A DNA stretch of 64,000 nt, taken from contig CM064552.1 of NCBI GenBank assembly GCA_032716605.1, forward strand, positions 11,502,747-11,566,746, read 5' to 3'. Position 1 is the first letter of the stretch. The number at the start of each line of letters is the position of its first letter. This document shows, in pieces, positions 22,262 to 33,127 of the stretch. Below the pieces are notes generated by a model. The model saw only the letters and a program-made list of their open reading frames with translations. It had not been told where the DNA came from and made no database searches. The DNA is from Paralithodes platypus (Eukaryota > Arthropoda > Malacostraca > Decapoda > Lithodidae). Position numbers and translations under genes: made by a program.

Positions 22262-24412
22262 AACCTGGGCTGGCTGGGATAGGAATCAGGGGTATAATGG
22301 GGGAGCGGGTGGGGATAGGGAGTAGGGGTAGAGAGGGGCAGTGAGTGGGGATAGGGACCAGGGACAGTGTGGGGGAGTGGCTGGGATAGGAATCAGGGGT
22401 ATAATGGGGGAGCGGGTGGGGATAGGGAGTAGGGGTAGAGAGGGGCAGTGAGTGGGGACAGTGTGGGGGAGTGGGTGGGGATAGGGAGCAGGGTAGAATA
22501 GGGGCTAGGGAAGGAGTGGGGCCAGGGGTAGAGAGAGGTAGTGCGTGTGGATAGGGATTAGGGGTAGAGAGGCATAGTGTGTGGGGATAGAGAGTGACTG
22601 TGAGTGGGGACAGATAGCGACAGTGAGTGGGGACAGACAGGGACAGTGAGTGGGGACATATATGGACAGTGAGTGGGGACAGATAGCGACAGTGAGTGGG
22701 GACAGATAGCGACAGTGAGTGGGGACAGATAGCGACAGTGAGTGGGGACAGATAGCAACAGTGAGTGGGGATATATAGGGACAGTGAGTGGGGACAGATA
22801 GGAACAGTGAGTGGGGACAGATAGGAACAGTGAGTGGGGACATATATGGACAGTGAGTGGGGATATATAGGGACAGTGAGTGGGGACAGATATGAACAGT
22901 GAGTGGGACAGATAGGAACAGTGAGTGGGACAGATAGGGACAGTGAGTGGGGACAGATAGGGACAGTGAGTGGGGACATATATGGACAGTGAGTGGGGAT
23001 ATATATAGGGACAGTGAGTGGGGACAGATAGGAACAGTGAGTGGGACAGTGAGTGGGACAGATAGGGACAGTGAGTGGGGACAGATAGGGACAGTGAGTG
23101 GGGACAGATAGGGACAGTGAGTGGGGACATATATGGACAGTGAGTGGGGATAGATAGGGACAGTGAGTGGGGACAGATAGGAACAGTGAGTGGGACAGAT
23201 AGGGACAGTGAGTGGGGACAGATAGGAACAGTGAGTGGGACAGATAGGGACAGTGAGTGGGGACAGATAGAAACAGTGAGTGGGGACAGATATGGACAGT
23301 GAGTGGGACAGATAGGAACAGTGAGTGGGACAGATATGGACAGTGAGTGGGGACAGATATGGACAGTGAGTGGGGACAGATAGGGACAGTGAGTGGGGAC
23401 AGATAGGAACAGTGAGTGGGACAGATAGGGACAGTGAGTGGGGACAGATAGAAACAGTGAGTGGGGACAGATAGGGACAGTGAGTGGGACAGATAGGGAC
23501 AGTGAGTGGGGACAGATAGGGACAGTGAGTGGGGACAGATAGGAACAGTGAGTGGGGATAGATAGAGACAGTGAATGGGGACAGATAAGGACAGTGAGTG
23601 GGGACAGTGAGTGGGGATAGATAGGGACAGTGAGTGGGCATAGATAGGGACAGTGAGTGGGGATAGATAGGATCAGTGAGTGGGGACAGATAGGGACAGT
23701 GAGTGGGGACAGATAGGGACAGTGAGTGGGGACCGATATGGACAGTGAGTGGGGACAGATAGGGACAGTGAGTGGGGACAGATAGGAACAGTGAGTGGGA
23801 CAGATAGGGACAGTGAGTGGGGACAGATAGAAACAGTGAGTGGGGACAGATAGGGACAGTGAGTGGGACAGATAGGGACAGTGAGTGGGGACAGATAGGG
23901 ACAGTGAGTGGGGACAGATAGGAACAGTGAGTGGGGATAGATAGAGACAGTGAATGGGGACAGATAAGGACAGTGAGTGGGGACAGTGAGTGGGGATAGA
24001 TAGGGACAGTGAGTGGGCATAGATAGGGACAGTGAGTGGGGATAGATAGGGACAGTGAGTGGGGACAGATAGGGACAGTGAGTGGGGACAGATAGGGACA
24101 GTGAGTGGGGACAGATAGGGACAGTGAGTGGGGACAGATAGGGACAGTGAGTGGGGACAGATAGGGACAGTGAGTGGGGACAGATAGGGACAGTGAGTGG
24201 GGATAGATAGGGACAGTGAGTGGGGACAGATAGGGACAGTGAGTGGGGACGGATAGGGACAGTGAGTGGGGACAGATAGGGACAGTGAGTGGGGCTAGAT
24301 AGGGACAGTGAGTGGGGACAGATAGGGACAGTGAGTGGGGATAGATAGGGACAGTGAGTGGGGACAGATAGGGACAGTGAGTGGGGATAGATAGGGACAG
24401 TGAAAGGGGATA
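22262..24412. repeat. 23 bp minisatellite (GGGACAGTGAGTGGGGACAGATA)-type
   Basis: The unit is GGGACAGTGAGTGGGG plus ACAGATA. It is repeated over about 2 kb with many single-base variants and occasional missing bases. The first 250 bp is a longer precursor unit with AATCAGGGGTATAATGGGGG duplicated at about 22283 and 22392. Minus-strand frames of up to about 670 codons through it are periodic low complexity. Confidence 0.95.
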
Positions 24413-24445
24413 GATATATACAGTATATATATATTTGTTTTTACA

Positions 24446-24662
24446 GAAAGATAAATTTGTACATTTTTCTATCGAAAAATGTCTCCGGCGAAGCCGGATT
24501 TCTCCAAACAATACTGGCTCGCTGTCGCTCGCCAGGAAGAAATCGACACCTGGATGGGGATAAACGTCTTAAAACAGTTGGCTGAATGGGGCCGAATGGA
24601 TACAAGCCAGGGGAAGAGAGAAAAGGAGAGAAAGATCAAACAAAAATGGTGACCCCCCTTAA
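24446..24662 (-). mobile_element. P1 element, right part only
   Basis: Begins inside the centre (AAATTTGTACATTTTTCTAT) and runs through CTCCGGCGAAGCCGG, the core and the full right arm to CCCCCCTTAA. The left arm was replaced by the minisatellite. Confidence 0.75.
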
Positions 24663-24829
24663 TTTGATGTTCCTTTGTCATACTGTTTTCCTCTATGTCT
24701 ATTATGGTTTGTTGATTTATTGCCTCATTTACTCTTCATTATTACGTTTTCCTCTTAATCCTGGACGGTGGACACAAAACAATTATGGGTACCGATACCA
24801 TCTTTCCTATATATCCTCTATTTCAGGGC

Positions 24830-24960
24830 TACTCAACTGGCGGCCCACGGTCCAGATCCGGACCTCAGAGAGACAGTGTATGGACCGTACAATGCCCATG
24901 TCGGCAATAGAAAAAGATATGGGAATAAGGAGTCACACTGTTTATACTGGTTGTCAGCCA
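24830..24960 (+). mobile_element. hAT-like terminal fragment
   Basis: CAGGGCTACTCAACTGGCGG followed by CCCACGGTCCAGATCCGGACC resembles the widespread hAT-type terminus (CAGGGnTnnTCAACnnG and a GGCCC-rich continuation). No matching opposite terminus was found, so only one end is supported. Confidence 0.45.
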
Positions 24961-25689
24961 CTCAGCCGCCAAACTTTTGTTCCTTATTTCCCTCTTCCCT
25001 TTTTAGTTCATGTACGTACATATCTTTCATCCGCCCTCTCTTTATTTATTACTTTCCTCTTCCTTCTTTAGTTCTTGTACACATCTTTTATGCACCCTCT
25101 GTTTCATAATTTCTTTCTTTACTTCTTGTACATTTATTTTATCCGCCCTCTCCTGTTTACGAGTTGGCTGTAAACATACTGGTCTTTCTTTCACTGAACC
25201 AAACTTCTGTCTTGTTTCCAGGGATACCGGACCTCTACAGTTAACCTTCCCTTCTTCCTTATAACTTGTCTTCCAGTGTCTAGCTTATCAAATTACCTCC
25301 TTCTTGTCATCCTGTGGTATAGCTTATTGAATTACAACCTTCTTGTCAACATGTTGTTCCGAGTTTTGTCTTAAGAAACATAGTATTAGGTACTTTCCTT
25401 ATTATTTTAAGAACTATTTTTGTTTTAGTTGAGCCTTTGAAATAAGTGATCTGGCCATTCAAATACAATTATGTGATCTTCAAGAATCAAATGTATTTTT
25501 GTGATACCCATGATTTTAAATATTTTTCTCTGCCTCTCTATCATAGACGGTGAATACAGTTGGTCACATTAATTTGTGTCCACACCGTGATTTTATATAC
25601 GGATGGAACAATAGTATGATTGAATCAGGAGTGAATCTGTTTATGCAGTAGTTAATCTATTATGTATTAATTTCACCCAACACCAAACA
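24961..25689. other. Unassigned T-rich stretch
   Basis: No supported gene. Degenerate repetition of TTCCTTCTTTAGTTCTTGTAC-like and CCGCCCTCTC-like blocks at about 24990-25160 suggests an old tandem repeat of 50-60 bp. Confidence 0.4.
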
Positions 25690-25800
25690 CCTCCAATGAA
25701 ATTAATGAAAGCATGTAATTCCACCGGAATTCGAACCTGGGTTACCACACACAAATGTTTAAACACTTTAACCATTACACCATCAAGACAATTAGTTTAT
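25690..25800 (-). mobile_element. tRNA-derived SINE family 2
   Basis: The minus strand shows TGTCTTGATGGTGTAATGG (A box region), then CAGGTTCGAATTCC (B box) and a body ATGCTTTCATTAATTTCATT. Related to 42518-42640. Confidence 0.6.
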
Positions 25801-25858
25801 GCACAAGTCTACGACTTATTATCCATTCTCGAATACTGGATATTAATCTAATCATGTA

Positions 25859-26064
25859 CACTCGGTCAAAAAAATATCTGCACCCCTACGCTGATCATCT
25901 GGTGTGTACAGCTCGGTAGTGTTGGCATATCTGCCTGCAGCTATATCCATCTATACTACTACCTACCTATACTACCTAAGACCTACTACCTACGACCTAT
26001 ATACTACCGAGCTGTACACACCAGATGATCAGCGTAAGGGTGCATATACTTTTTTGACCGAGTG
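25859..26064. mobile_element. Short TIR element with TA duplication
   Basis: Long inverted repeat: CACTCGGTCAAAAAAATATC at the left and its near-perfect complement at the right. The arms extend about 60 bp through CGCTGATCATCTGGTGTGTA. TA flanks both ends (25857-25858, 26065-26066), consistent with Tc1/mariner-type insertion. The loop is CTACCTA-rich. No transposase. Confidence 0.7.
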
Positions 26065-26066
26065 TA

Positions 26067-26535
26067 CATATTCCCATCTGCGCTATGGTAGCCTAATGGT
26101 TACGTGAGAGGAAAGAATATTCATGGGGCACAGATCATATAGATTATAATTATCAACGGTTATATACAAAAAATGTCTTGTAAGTCTATTAAAATACTCC
26201 AATAAATAAAAACTCCGAGTGGGTACAAATCTATGAAGCCAACTTTACAAATAACGTTAGGTACAGGCTTTACTACAGTCTTCCCTCTTCTTTAAAGTGA
26301 TTTCTTTTTTCTTTTTGCTTACTTTTTCGTCGTGTTATCATGTATGTTCCTTGCTTTTCAAATGTCTTAGTTTTGCATAATCCTTGTGTCTCATTTCCGT
26401 TTTGTTTTTCTTAATGTTCAGTTTAGCTTTCAGACTTCATGTTTTCCTTGCTGTTTATCATTTTGATGCATTCATTATATCCTTTCTTGAAACGTTTTTA
26501 CTTTCTACCTTTGTCGTTATGTGTTCCTATGTCTT
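26067..26535. other. Unassigned T-rich stretch
   Basis: No gene or recognised repeat seen apart from general T-richness after about 26280. Confidence 0.4.
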
Positions 26536-26672
26536 GTAACTGTCTTGATAGCGTAATGCATAAGTGCGCGGAATTTCGATGCGAGTATCCTAGGTTCGAG
26601 TCCTTGGAGTGCCACATGTATTTGTTGATTTCATTAATTGAGTTTAGAGGTGAAGTTGGTTGGTGGAAATAA
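26536..26672 (+). mobile_element. tRNA-derived SINE family 2
   Basis: TGTCTTGATAGCGTAATGC (A box region) and TAGGTTCGAGTCC (B box), with a body ATTTGTTGATTTCATTAATT and GAAGTTGGTTGGTGGAAAT that is shared with the minus-strand copy at 31655-31775. Confidence 0.65.
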
Positions 26673-26684
26673 CATAATAATACT

Positions 26685-26800
26685 TGATGTGTTTTCTTGA
26701 CAATATATCCTTTCGATACATTCATTATATCCTTATGTGCTTGATGTGTTTTCTTGGCAATGTATTCTCTTGGTTCATTCATTATGTCTGTATATACTTG
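26685..26800. repeat. Tandem duplication, ~65 bp
   Basis: TTGATGTGTTTTCTTGACAA at 26687 is repeated as TTGATGTGTTTTCTTGGCAA at about 26743, each followed by a TTCATTCATTAT-like block. Confidence 0.6.
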
Positions 26801-27331
26801 CATTCATCCTCATTTATTTTATTTTTTTATACCAGATATTTTTGTTTCAATTTTACTTGTTTATTTTTTAATTGTATTTGCTTTTCACATTTCCTCTATT
26901 CTAATATGTACATTATTTTTTGTTCTATTTAATCCGACGTCTTTTCTTGTCTTTAATTTATCTTCGGTATTTTTTGTTCCTTTTCTGTAAACCAGACTGG
27001 CCATTTGACGACAACAGGATGAGCAGTAATGCATTAAATACTTATTCTTGGAAACAATTACAGGATAGAGAATTGAAAGAGCGGGATATTTAAAGAAGGA
27101 GAACATTATACAGTACATAAAATTAGGGTCGATAGAAAGGTGGCGGAAAATATAATATATTATAGTTTTTACTTTAAAATACTAAAAAGAATTAATCATG
27201 GATAGAATTAATTCTTCTTTGTCATTTATTAGAATATTTTATTATCACGATATACAAAAATAACTGGGTGAGGATCTACAAGACCTTCAATCCCAAAGTA
27301 AAGTAGATGGGGGTCCACTTTTCGTTTCGAT
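26801..27331. other. Unassigned AT-rich stretch
   Basis: No gene or element recognised. Confidence 0.4.
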
Positions 27332-28015
27332 ACAGTTGGCTTGGCGATACAGGTGGCTTGGAGATACAGGCAGTTTGAAGATATGGGTGGCTTGGAGATA
27401 CGGGTGGCTTGGCGATACAGGTGGCTTGGAGATACGGGTGATTTGGAGATACGGGTGACTTGGAGATATGGGAGGCTTGGAGATACAGGTAGGTTGGAGA
27501 TACGGGTGACTTGGAGATACGGGTGGCTTGGAGATATGGGTGGCTTGGAGATACGGGTGACTTGGAGATACAATCAGCTTGAAGATACGGCTGGCTTGGA
27601 GATACAATCAGCTTGAAGATACGGGTGGCTTGGAGATACTGGTGGTTGGAAATTACTGGTAGCTTGAAGATACAGGTGACTTGGAGATACGGGTGGCTTG
27701 GAGACACAGGTGGCTTGGAATTACGGGTGGTTTGGAGATACAGGTGGCTTGGAATTACAGGTGGTTTGGAGATATGGGTGGCTTGGAGATACAGGTGACT
27801 TGGAGATACGGGTGGCTTGGAGATACAGGTGGTTTGGAGATGTGGGTGGCTAAAATTACTGGTGGTTTGGATATACAGTTGACTTGGAGATACAGGCAGC
27901 TTGAAGATATGGATGGCTTGGAGATACAGGTGGCTTGAAATTTCTGGTAGCTTGAAGATACAGGTGACTTGGTGATACAGGTGGCTTGGAGATATAGGTA
28001 GCTTGGAAATGCAGG
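27332..28015. repeat. 17 bp minisatellite, about 40 units
   Basis: Unit GGTGGCTTGGAGATACG with variants (GTGACTTGG, CAGCTTGAAG, AATTAC). 17 bp is not a multiple of 3, so each strand has shifting periodic frames; the apparent SPSHPYLQ-type peptides are artefacts. Confidence 0.95.
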
Positions 28016-28578
28016 TGGAAGTGCTTGAGATCAGAAATCCCTTGAAAAGAACAGCCAATGATAAAAGTCGCGAAGCACCTTAACGACTCACACTTTAGAT
28101 TGAACAGCAAGATTAGTTGAAAACTAGATACCTGGCCCAAACAAATAAAACATAAAATAAGAAATAAAAAATAAACATTTAAGTGATAGTTCTGAATAAA
28201 AAAATAAAAAAAACACACAACTTAAGTGATAGTTATGAATACAAAAATAAAATAACTACAAAAATGAAGTACTGGCTTCCGAAAAAAATACCTATAGGTA
28301 TAGGTTACAATAAATAAATATATATATAAATAAATGGCTCCCCCACCCCACACTCTAACGCCCAAGGGAAAAAAATAAACATAAACACACAAACACACCT
28401 CTGTCTTAAATAAACCAAGATACTGGTTCTGCAAAAAAACTAGGTACTGATTAATGAACATAAACCAACATTTTTGGAAATTGAAATAAACCTAAGGTAC
28501 TGGATCCTATAAATAAGTCCTAGGTACTCGTTCTTGATTGAATTCCAAGGTCCTGGTTCCAACTTCCTTCCATCCATG
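28016..28578. other. Unassigned stretch with scattered AGGTACTGG motif
   Basis: No gene supported. The motif AAGTACTGG/AGGTACTGATT/AGGTACTGGATC/AGGTACTCGTTC recurs at about 28266, 28441, 28495 and 28525, suggesting a very old tandem repeat. A-rich and CA patches in between. Confidence 0.4.
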
Positions 28579-28592
28579 AAGACTGATGATTA

Positions 28593-28627
<35 letters not shown>

Positions 28628-28735
28628 TGATAATAATAATAAAATAATAATAAATATAATGATAATAATAATACTACTAATAATAATAATAATAATAATA
28701 ATATTAATAATAATAACATACAATAAATTATAAAA
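28579..28735. repeat. (TAA)n microsatellite and poly-C tract
   Basis: AATAATAAT repeats, followed at about 28750-28770 by a run of about 18 C. Confidence 0.9.
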
Positions 28736-28794
28736 CAATAGGTACTAATCTCCCCCCCCCCCCCCCCCCACCCACCCACTCCTAAAAAACAAAT

Positions 28795-28914
28795 CTAGTT
28801 ATTGGAAGATGAGGGTTGTCCGCTGGCAAAACTGGGTCCTTCTCTGAATTCGTTGAACTTCTCCACGTATTGCTGGACCGTGTCTTGTGGGGTGTGGACG
28901 TCGTGGTAGTGGTT
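28795..28914 (-). CDS. Candidate terminal coding exon of unknown gene
   Basis: On the minus strand a pyrimidine-rich tract (CCCACCCTCTTTCCTTTTAC) leads into AG at 28916-28915. This is a good vertebrate/arthropod-style 3' splice site. Reading from the first base of the exon gives 39 codons, starting NHYHDVHTPQDTVQQYVEKF and ending SSSNN, then TAG at 28797-28795. Composition is mixed and hydrophilic, unlike the periodic repeats around it. I do not recognise the protein. All three frames happen to be open over this short length, so frame choice is an inference. The upstream part of the gene would lie beyond 29100 on the minus strand. Confidence 0.35.
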   Translation of the reverse strand, partial: NHYHDVHTPQDTVQQYVEKFNEFREGPSFASGQPSSSNN

Positions 28915-29031
28915 CTGTAAAAGGAAAGAGGGTGGGATAATTCAGAGGCAAAGTTAGTTCTCGATTGCCAAAAAATTAAAATAGATTTCATGTAAAAAAA
29001 AAATATATATATATAAATATATACAGTATAT

Positions 29032-29061
29032 CTAATTCGAATGCAGGGTGTCGACGTCGTT
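29032..29061 (-). other. Possible duplicated or decayed mini-exon
   Basis: A second T/C-rich acceptor (CTCATTTATATTTCAG) at 29062 and above is followed by AACGACGTCGACACCCTGCA, similar to the start of the exon at 28914 (AAC..ACGACGTCCACACCCCAC). It reaches TAG after nine codons. It could be an alternative last exon or a partial duplication. Confidence 0.25.
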
Positions 29062-29434
29062 CTGAAATATAAATGAGAGGTAAAATGCAAAGTCAAAGCA
29101 TAATTGTCAAAAACAAAACACGCATTACATTTGCAGTATGAACAAATTCAAATGTGAAAATGCGAGCTGAACGGCAAACGAGGAGATGGAACACAAACAC
29201 CTAGATATGTCATTGTCTATTGGTCTTCCATTGTTTACACTCCCCCCCCCCCCCCTTGTATATTATATTTCAACAAACCACTGTACGAGTTACATAAAGT
29301 CACATAGATAAACAGAATGCACAGGCTTTGCGGTCCCTGCTTGGCAGTCCGGAGTTAAGTCTAACATGGTACTTGCTACTAAATGGAAGATAAGGACAGG
29401 AAAGCATAAGGCAGAGAGATAGAGAGATAGATAG

Positions 29435-29471
<37 letters not shown>

Positions 29472-29664
29472 AAGATCCTAAACCATACCCACTTTTATGT
29501 AGGTTGCCTACTTTGTAACTATTCTTTTGTCAACTAGAAATATCCTACTAGAGTGTGTGTGTTGGTAAACAAAGAAAACAAAGGCATAGCTACAGACATC
29601 AGCAACACACATACAGCGAAAAATGAAAAACTACACCAGCACAAGCACAGAAGAAAAGAAAAGG
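29062..29664. other. Unassigned stretch
   Basis: No gene supported. Includes a run of about 14 C at 29240 and a GA microsatellite at about 29440-29468. Confidence 0.4.
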
Positions 29665-30665
29665 GGAAATGAATGAGTAAGGGAAGAGGAGATATGAATG
29701 AGAAGGGAACAGGAGATATGAATGAGAAGGAAAGAGGGGAAATGTATAAGAAGGAAAGAGGGGAAATTAATGAAAATGGAAGAGGGAAAATGAATGAGAA
29801 GGGAAGAGGGAAAATGAATAAGAGAAGAGGAGAAATTAATGAGAAGGTAGAAGGGGAAATGAATGAGAAGGAAAGGAGGGAAATGAATGAGAAGGAAAGG
29901 AGGGAAATGAATGAGAAGGAAAGAGGGAAAATGAATGAGAAGGAAAGGGGGATATGAATGAGAAGGAAAGAGGGAAATGAATGAGAAGGAAAGAGGGGGA
30001 ATGAATGAGAAGGAAAGGGGGGAAATGTATAAGAAGGAAAGAGAGGGGGATATGAATGAGAAGGAAAGAGGGAAAATGAATGAGAAGGAAAGAGGGAAAA
30101 TGAATGAGAAGGAAAGAGGGGAAATGTATAAGAAGGAAAGAGGGGGAAATGAATGAGAAAGGAAGAGGGAAAATGAATGAGAAGGAAAGAGGGGGATATG
30201 AATGAGAAGGAAAGAGAGGAAATGAATGAGAAGGAAAGAGGGGGATATGAATGAGAAGGAAAGAGAGGAAATGAATGAGAAGGAAAGAGGGGGATATGAA
30301 TGAGAAGGAAAGAGGGAAAATGAATGAGAAGGAAAGAGGAGAAATGAATGAGAAGGAAAGAGGGGGAAATTAATGAGAAGGAAAGAGGAAATGAATGAGA
30401 AGGGAAGAGGGAAATGAATGAGAATAAAAGAGGGGAAATGAAGAGAAAAGGGGAATGAGTAGGGTAGAGGGGATATGCATGAGAAGGAAAGAGGGATAAT
30501 GAAAAGAAAAGGGGAAAATATATGAAAAGGAGAGAGGGTAAATGTAGAAATAAGGGGAAATAAATGAGAAGGGAAGAGGGAAAATTAAGAAAAATGGGAA
30601 ATGAGTGACAAGGAAAGAGGGGAAATGAGTGAGAAGGAAAGAGAGGGGAAATGGATAAGAAGGGG
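29665..30665. repeat. Purine-rich minisatellite, ~23-24 bp unit
   Basis: Unit GAAATGAATGAGAAGGAAAG plus AGGG, nearly all purine on the plus strand, over 1 kb. Becomes irregular after 30420. The long minus-strand frame (FPLFPSHSF periodic) is low complexity. Confidence 0.95.
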
Positions 30666-31073
30666 AACGACAATGGCTGGCAGAGAGAGAAAGAGGGGAA
30701 GCCGAGGGGATGAAGTGTAGTACACGTTTGCAAGGCGTCCCGGATTTAGTTAAGATAAGGGGAGAGAAAGGGCGTTGCTTGAATGGCAGATAAGAAATAT
30801 AGATAAATATAAATATAGATACTAACCTGTAGATAAAGATAGTATACCGGTAGATAGAACAATATAACATCAGTTGGTTTAGATCCTTTCTTTGCCGATA
30901 TAATTTACTATAATTCATTATAATTAGGCCATGATTCTTGACCACTAACGTCCATAACTCTAAAAAAAAAACTCAAGTAATAGAGCAAACATTTCCACCA
31001 TTTGGGAAGTCAACCAAAGAATATGTGTAGAAAGTTACAGCCCATATGCTTAGCCCGATCTGAGTTACAATGT
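30666..31073. other. Unassigned stretch
   Basis: No gene or recognised element; a short TAAATATAAATATAGATA-type patch lies at about 30796-30825. Confidence 0.4.
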
Positions 31074-31409
31074 TTAAGGGGAGATATCCACTTGAGGGAC
31101 TTTTTTCTTGACTCCTTTCTCCCTCATGTTTAGCCCCATTGTTTTCCTAATGTTAAGACGTTCGCCCCATTATTTTGACGATTTTAAGAACTTTCAACCC
31201 ATTTCTGTCAAATTTAAGACCTTTCGTGCCATTTAGGTGTCGATTTTATCCTGGCGAGCGATAGCGAGCCTGTAATGTAAGAGGAACCGGCTTTCAGCCG
31301 GGACATTTTTCTACCGAAAAATGTACAAATTTATCTTGAAAGGGGCTCAAGGGGGTGTAATCTTAAGCTTGAAGAATATCTATGGACCAAACTAAAAACC
31401 TCCCCTTAA
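31074..31409 (+). mobile_element. P2 element with compensatory hairpin change
   Basis: TTAA ends; intact core GGCGAGCGATAGCGAGCC. The hairpin reads CCGGCTTTCAGCCGG: the innermost pair is T-A where other P2 copies have C-G, so pairing is preserved. CATTTTTC/GAAAAATG hairpin intact. Confidence 0.85.
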
Positions 31410-31654
31410 GAGGTATACATTTTAAATACTTATGTCGAATACAGTCATATACATTCAATCTAGTTTCTGATACCAGAAGAAATGTCCCAGAAATGTTACC
31501 AGATAAAATAAATGTAGACAATCGAAATGTAACGATAAAGTACCTATGTGATTCTCCCTATATGTATTGATCGCTATTAATCAAATTATATAAAGGAGTC
31601 TGTTAGTTAATATCTCCGACTAGAGGTAAATGCTGCCTAACCGTATATTTTGTG
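31410..31654. other. No gene seen
   Basis: AT-rich sequence without a recognised feature. Confidence 0.4.
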
Positions 31655-31775
31655 TTCACCGACCAACTTCACTTCTAGAACTCAATTAATGAAATCAACA
31701 AATACATGTGGCACTCCAAGGACTCGAACCTAGGATACTTACACAGAAATTCCACGCACTTATGCATTTAACACA
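31655..31775 (-). mobile_element. tRNA-derived SINE family 2
   Basis: The minus strand carries TAGGTTCGAGTCCTTGGAGT (B box) and the ATTTGTTGATTTCATTAATT body as in the 26536-26672 copy. Confidence 0.65.
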
Positions 31776-31921
31776 AGGCGTTATCGCGGCTATGTTACCA
31801 CCGGCTGTTGCATACAATTATTTCAATGACAAACTAATTAAATCCATATTAACAGCGAATATTTTAAGCATTTGCCAGTATAAACCAATATTTAAAATTA
31901 ACATTATATAGCAATATAGCC

Positions 31922-32306
31922 TTAAGGGGGGTCACCGGCTTTGTTTTCTGTTTTTCTCCCTTTCTCTCTTTCTCTGGCTTGTATCCATTCGGCCCCATTC
32001 AGCCAACTGTTTTAAGACGTTTATCCCCAACCAGGCGTCGATTTCTTCCTGGCGAGCGATAGCGAGCCAGCATTGTATGGAGAAATCCGGCTTCACCGGA
32101 GAAATTTTTCTATCGAAAAATGTACAAATTTAGCTAGCTGTCAAAACAAAAATACATATATACTGGCTCGCTACCACTCGCCAGGAAAATATTGACACCT
32201 GGATGGGGGTAAACGTCTTAAAACAGTAGGCTGAATGGGGCCGAAATGGATACAAGCTAGATAAAGAGAGAAAAGGAGAGTAAAAAAGGCAGGTGACCCC
32301 CCTTAA
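31922..32306 (+). mobile_element. P1 element with identical-type termini
   Basis: TTAA ends. Both termini are of the GGGGGGTCACC type, unlike other P1 copies that have one of each type. The centre is in plus orientation; the hairpin is mutated once (CCGGCTTCACCGG). Confidence 0.85.
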
Positions 32307-32535
32307 GTCAATACACACTACAACACTAGTTTGTTGTTGTTATTATACACCGCTGTTAAAGCTGACATAATTGCACACCAATAGTTTCAATTAGACAATT
32401 GTGTTGGTCAGTATTGATGGAGTGAACTTTGCGAGTTAATTTCAGGTCATTCAAAAAGTTTCCTTGCCTGTTATGATAGAGTTTACAGTAGATATAGTTA
32501 CCGCACTACTATTTTTGGCTTGCCTTCCAATTTAA

Positions 32536-32903
32536 TTAAGGGAGCCCACCTCGCTTGTTTTTCTCTTTCTCCCCCTCTCTCTTTGGCTTGTATCCATTCA
32601 GCCACTATTTTAAGACGTTTACCCCAATCCAGGTGTCAATATTTTCCTGGCGAGCGGTAGCGAACCAGCATATACATATTTTTATTTTGACAGAAAGCTA
32701 AATTTGTAAAAATTTTGATAACAAAATGTCTCCGGCGAAGCCTGATTTCTCAGTACAATACTGGCTCGCTATCGCTCGCCAGGAAGAAATCGACAAATGG
32801 ATGGGGATAAACGCCTTAAAACAGTTGGCTGAATGGGGCAGAATGGATACAAGCCAGAGAAAGAGAGAAGGGGAGAGAAAGATATAAAAAGCACCCCCCT
32901 TAA
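32536..32903 (-). mobile_element. P1 element
   Basis: TTAA 32536-32539 and 32900-32903; left GGGAGCCCACC, right complement of GGGGGG. The centre is in minus orientation (TCTCCGGCGAAGCCTGAT). The right TTAA is shared with the next element. Confidence 0.8.
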
Positions 32904-33112
32904 GCCTCTCAAAATCCGATTACGCACTTCTGTTTCTGTTTTCTGGGTATTATTAGACGATTTTATTCAGATTAGGAAGAGATATGGAAGTCAGAGAGTT
33001 TAATGAGATACTTTTTACCCATATAATTCCTATAGATCCTTCCTAAGCTGTATAAAAACCGTCTAATGATAGCCAGACACGAAGAGCGTCATCGGATCTT
33101 GTAAGGGTTTAC
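32900..33112. mobile_element. P3 element abutting P1
   Basis: Begins at the TTAA that ends the P1 copy; arms TTAGACGATTTTATTCAGAT and CTTCCTAAGCTGTATAAAAA. The right end GTAAGGGTTTA has lost the final TTAA by one substitution. Confidence 0.7.
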
Positions 33113-33127
33113 GTCACACAATAATAC

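Noticed and set aside
22137..24511. Minus-strand frame of 668 codons
   Set aside because: Periodic low-complexity translation of the 23 bp minisatellite.
24691..25109. Open frames with mixed composition (113-161 codons)
   Set aside because: They overlap the hAT-like end and T-rich repeats, share no motif I recognise, and overlap each other in two frames.
29534..30945. Minus-strand frame of 399 codons rich in Phe, Pro and Ser
   Set aside because: Translation of the purine-rich minisatellite; no independent coding evidence.
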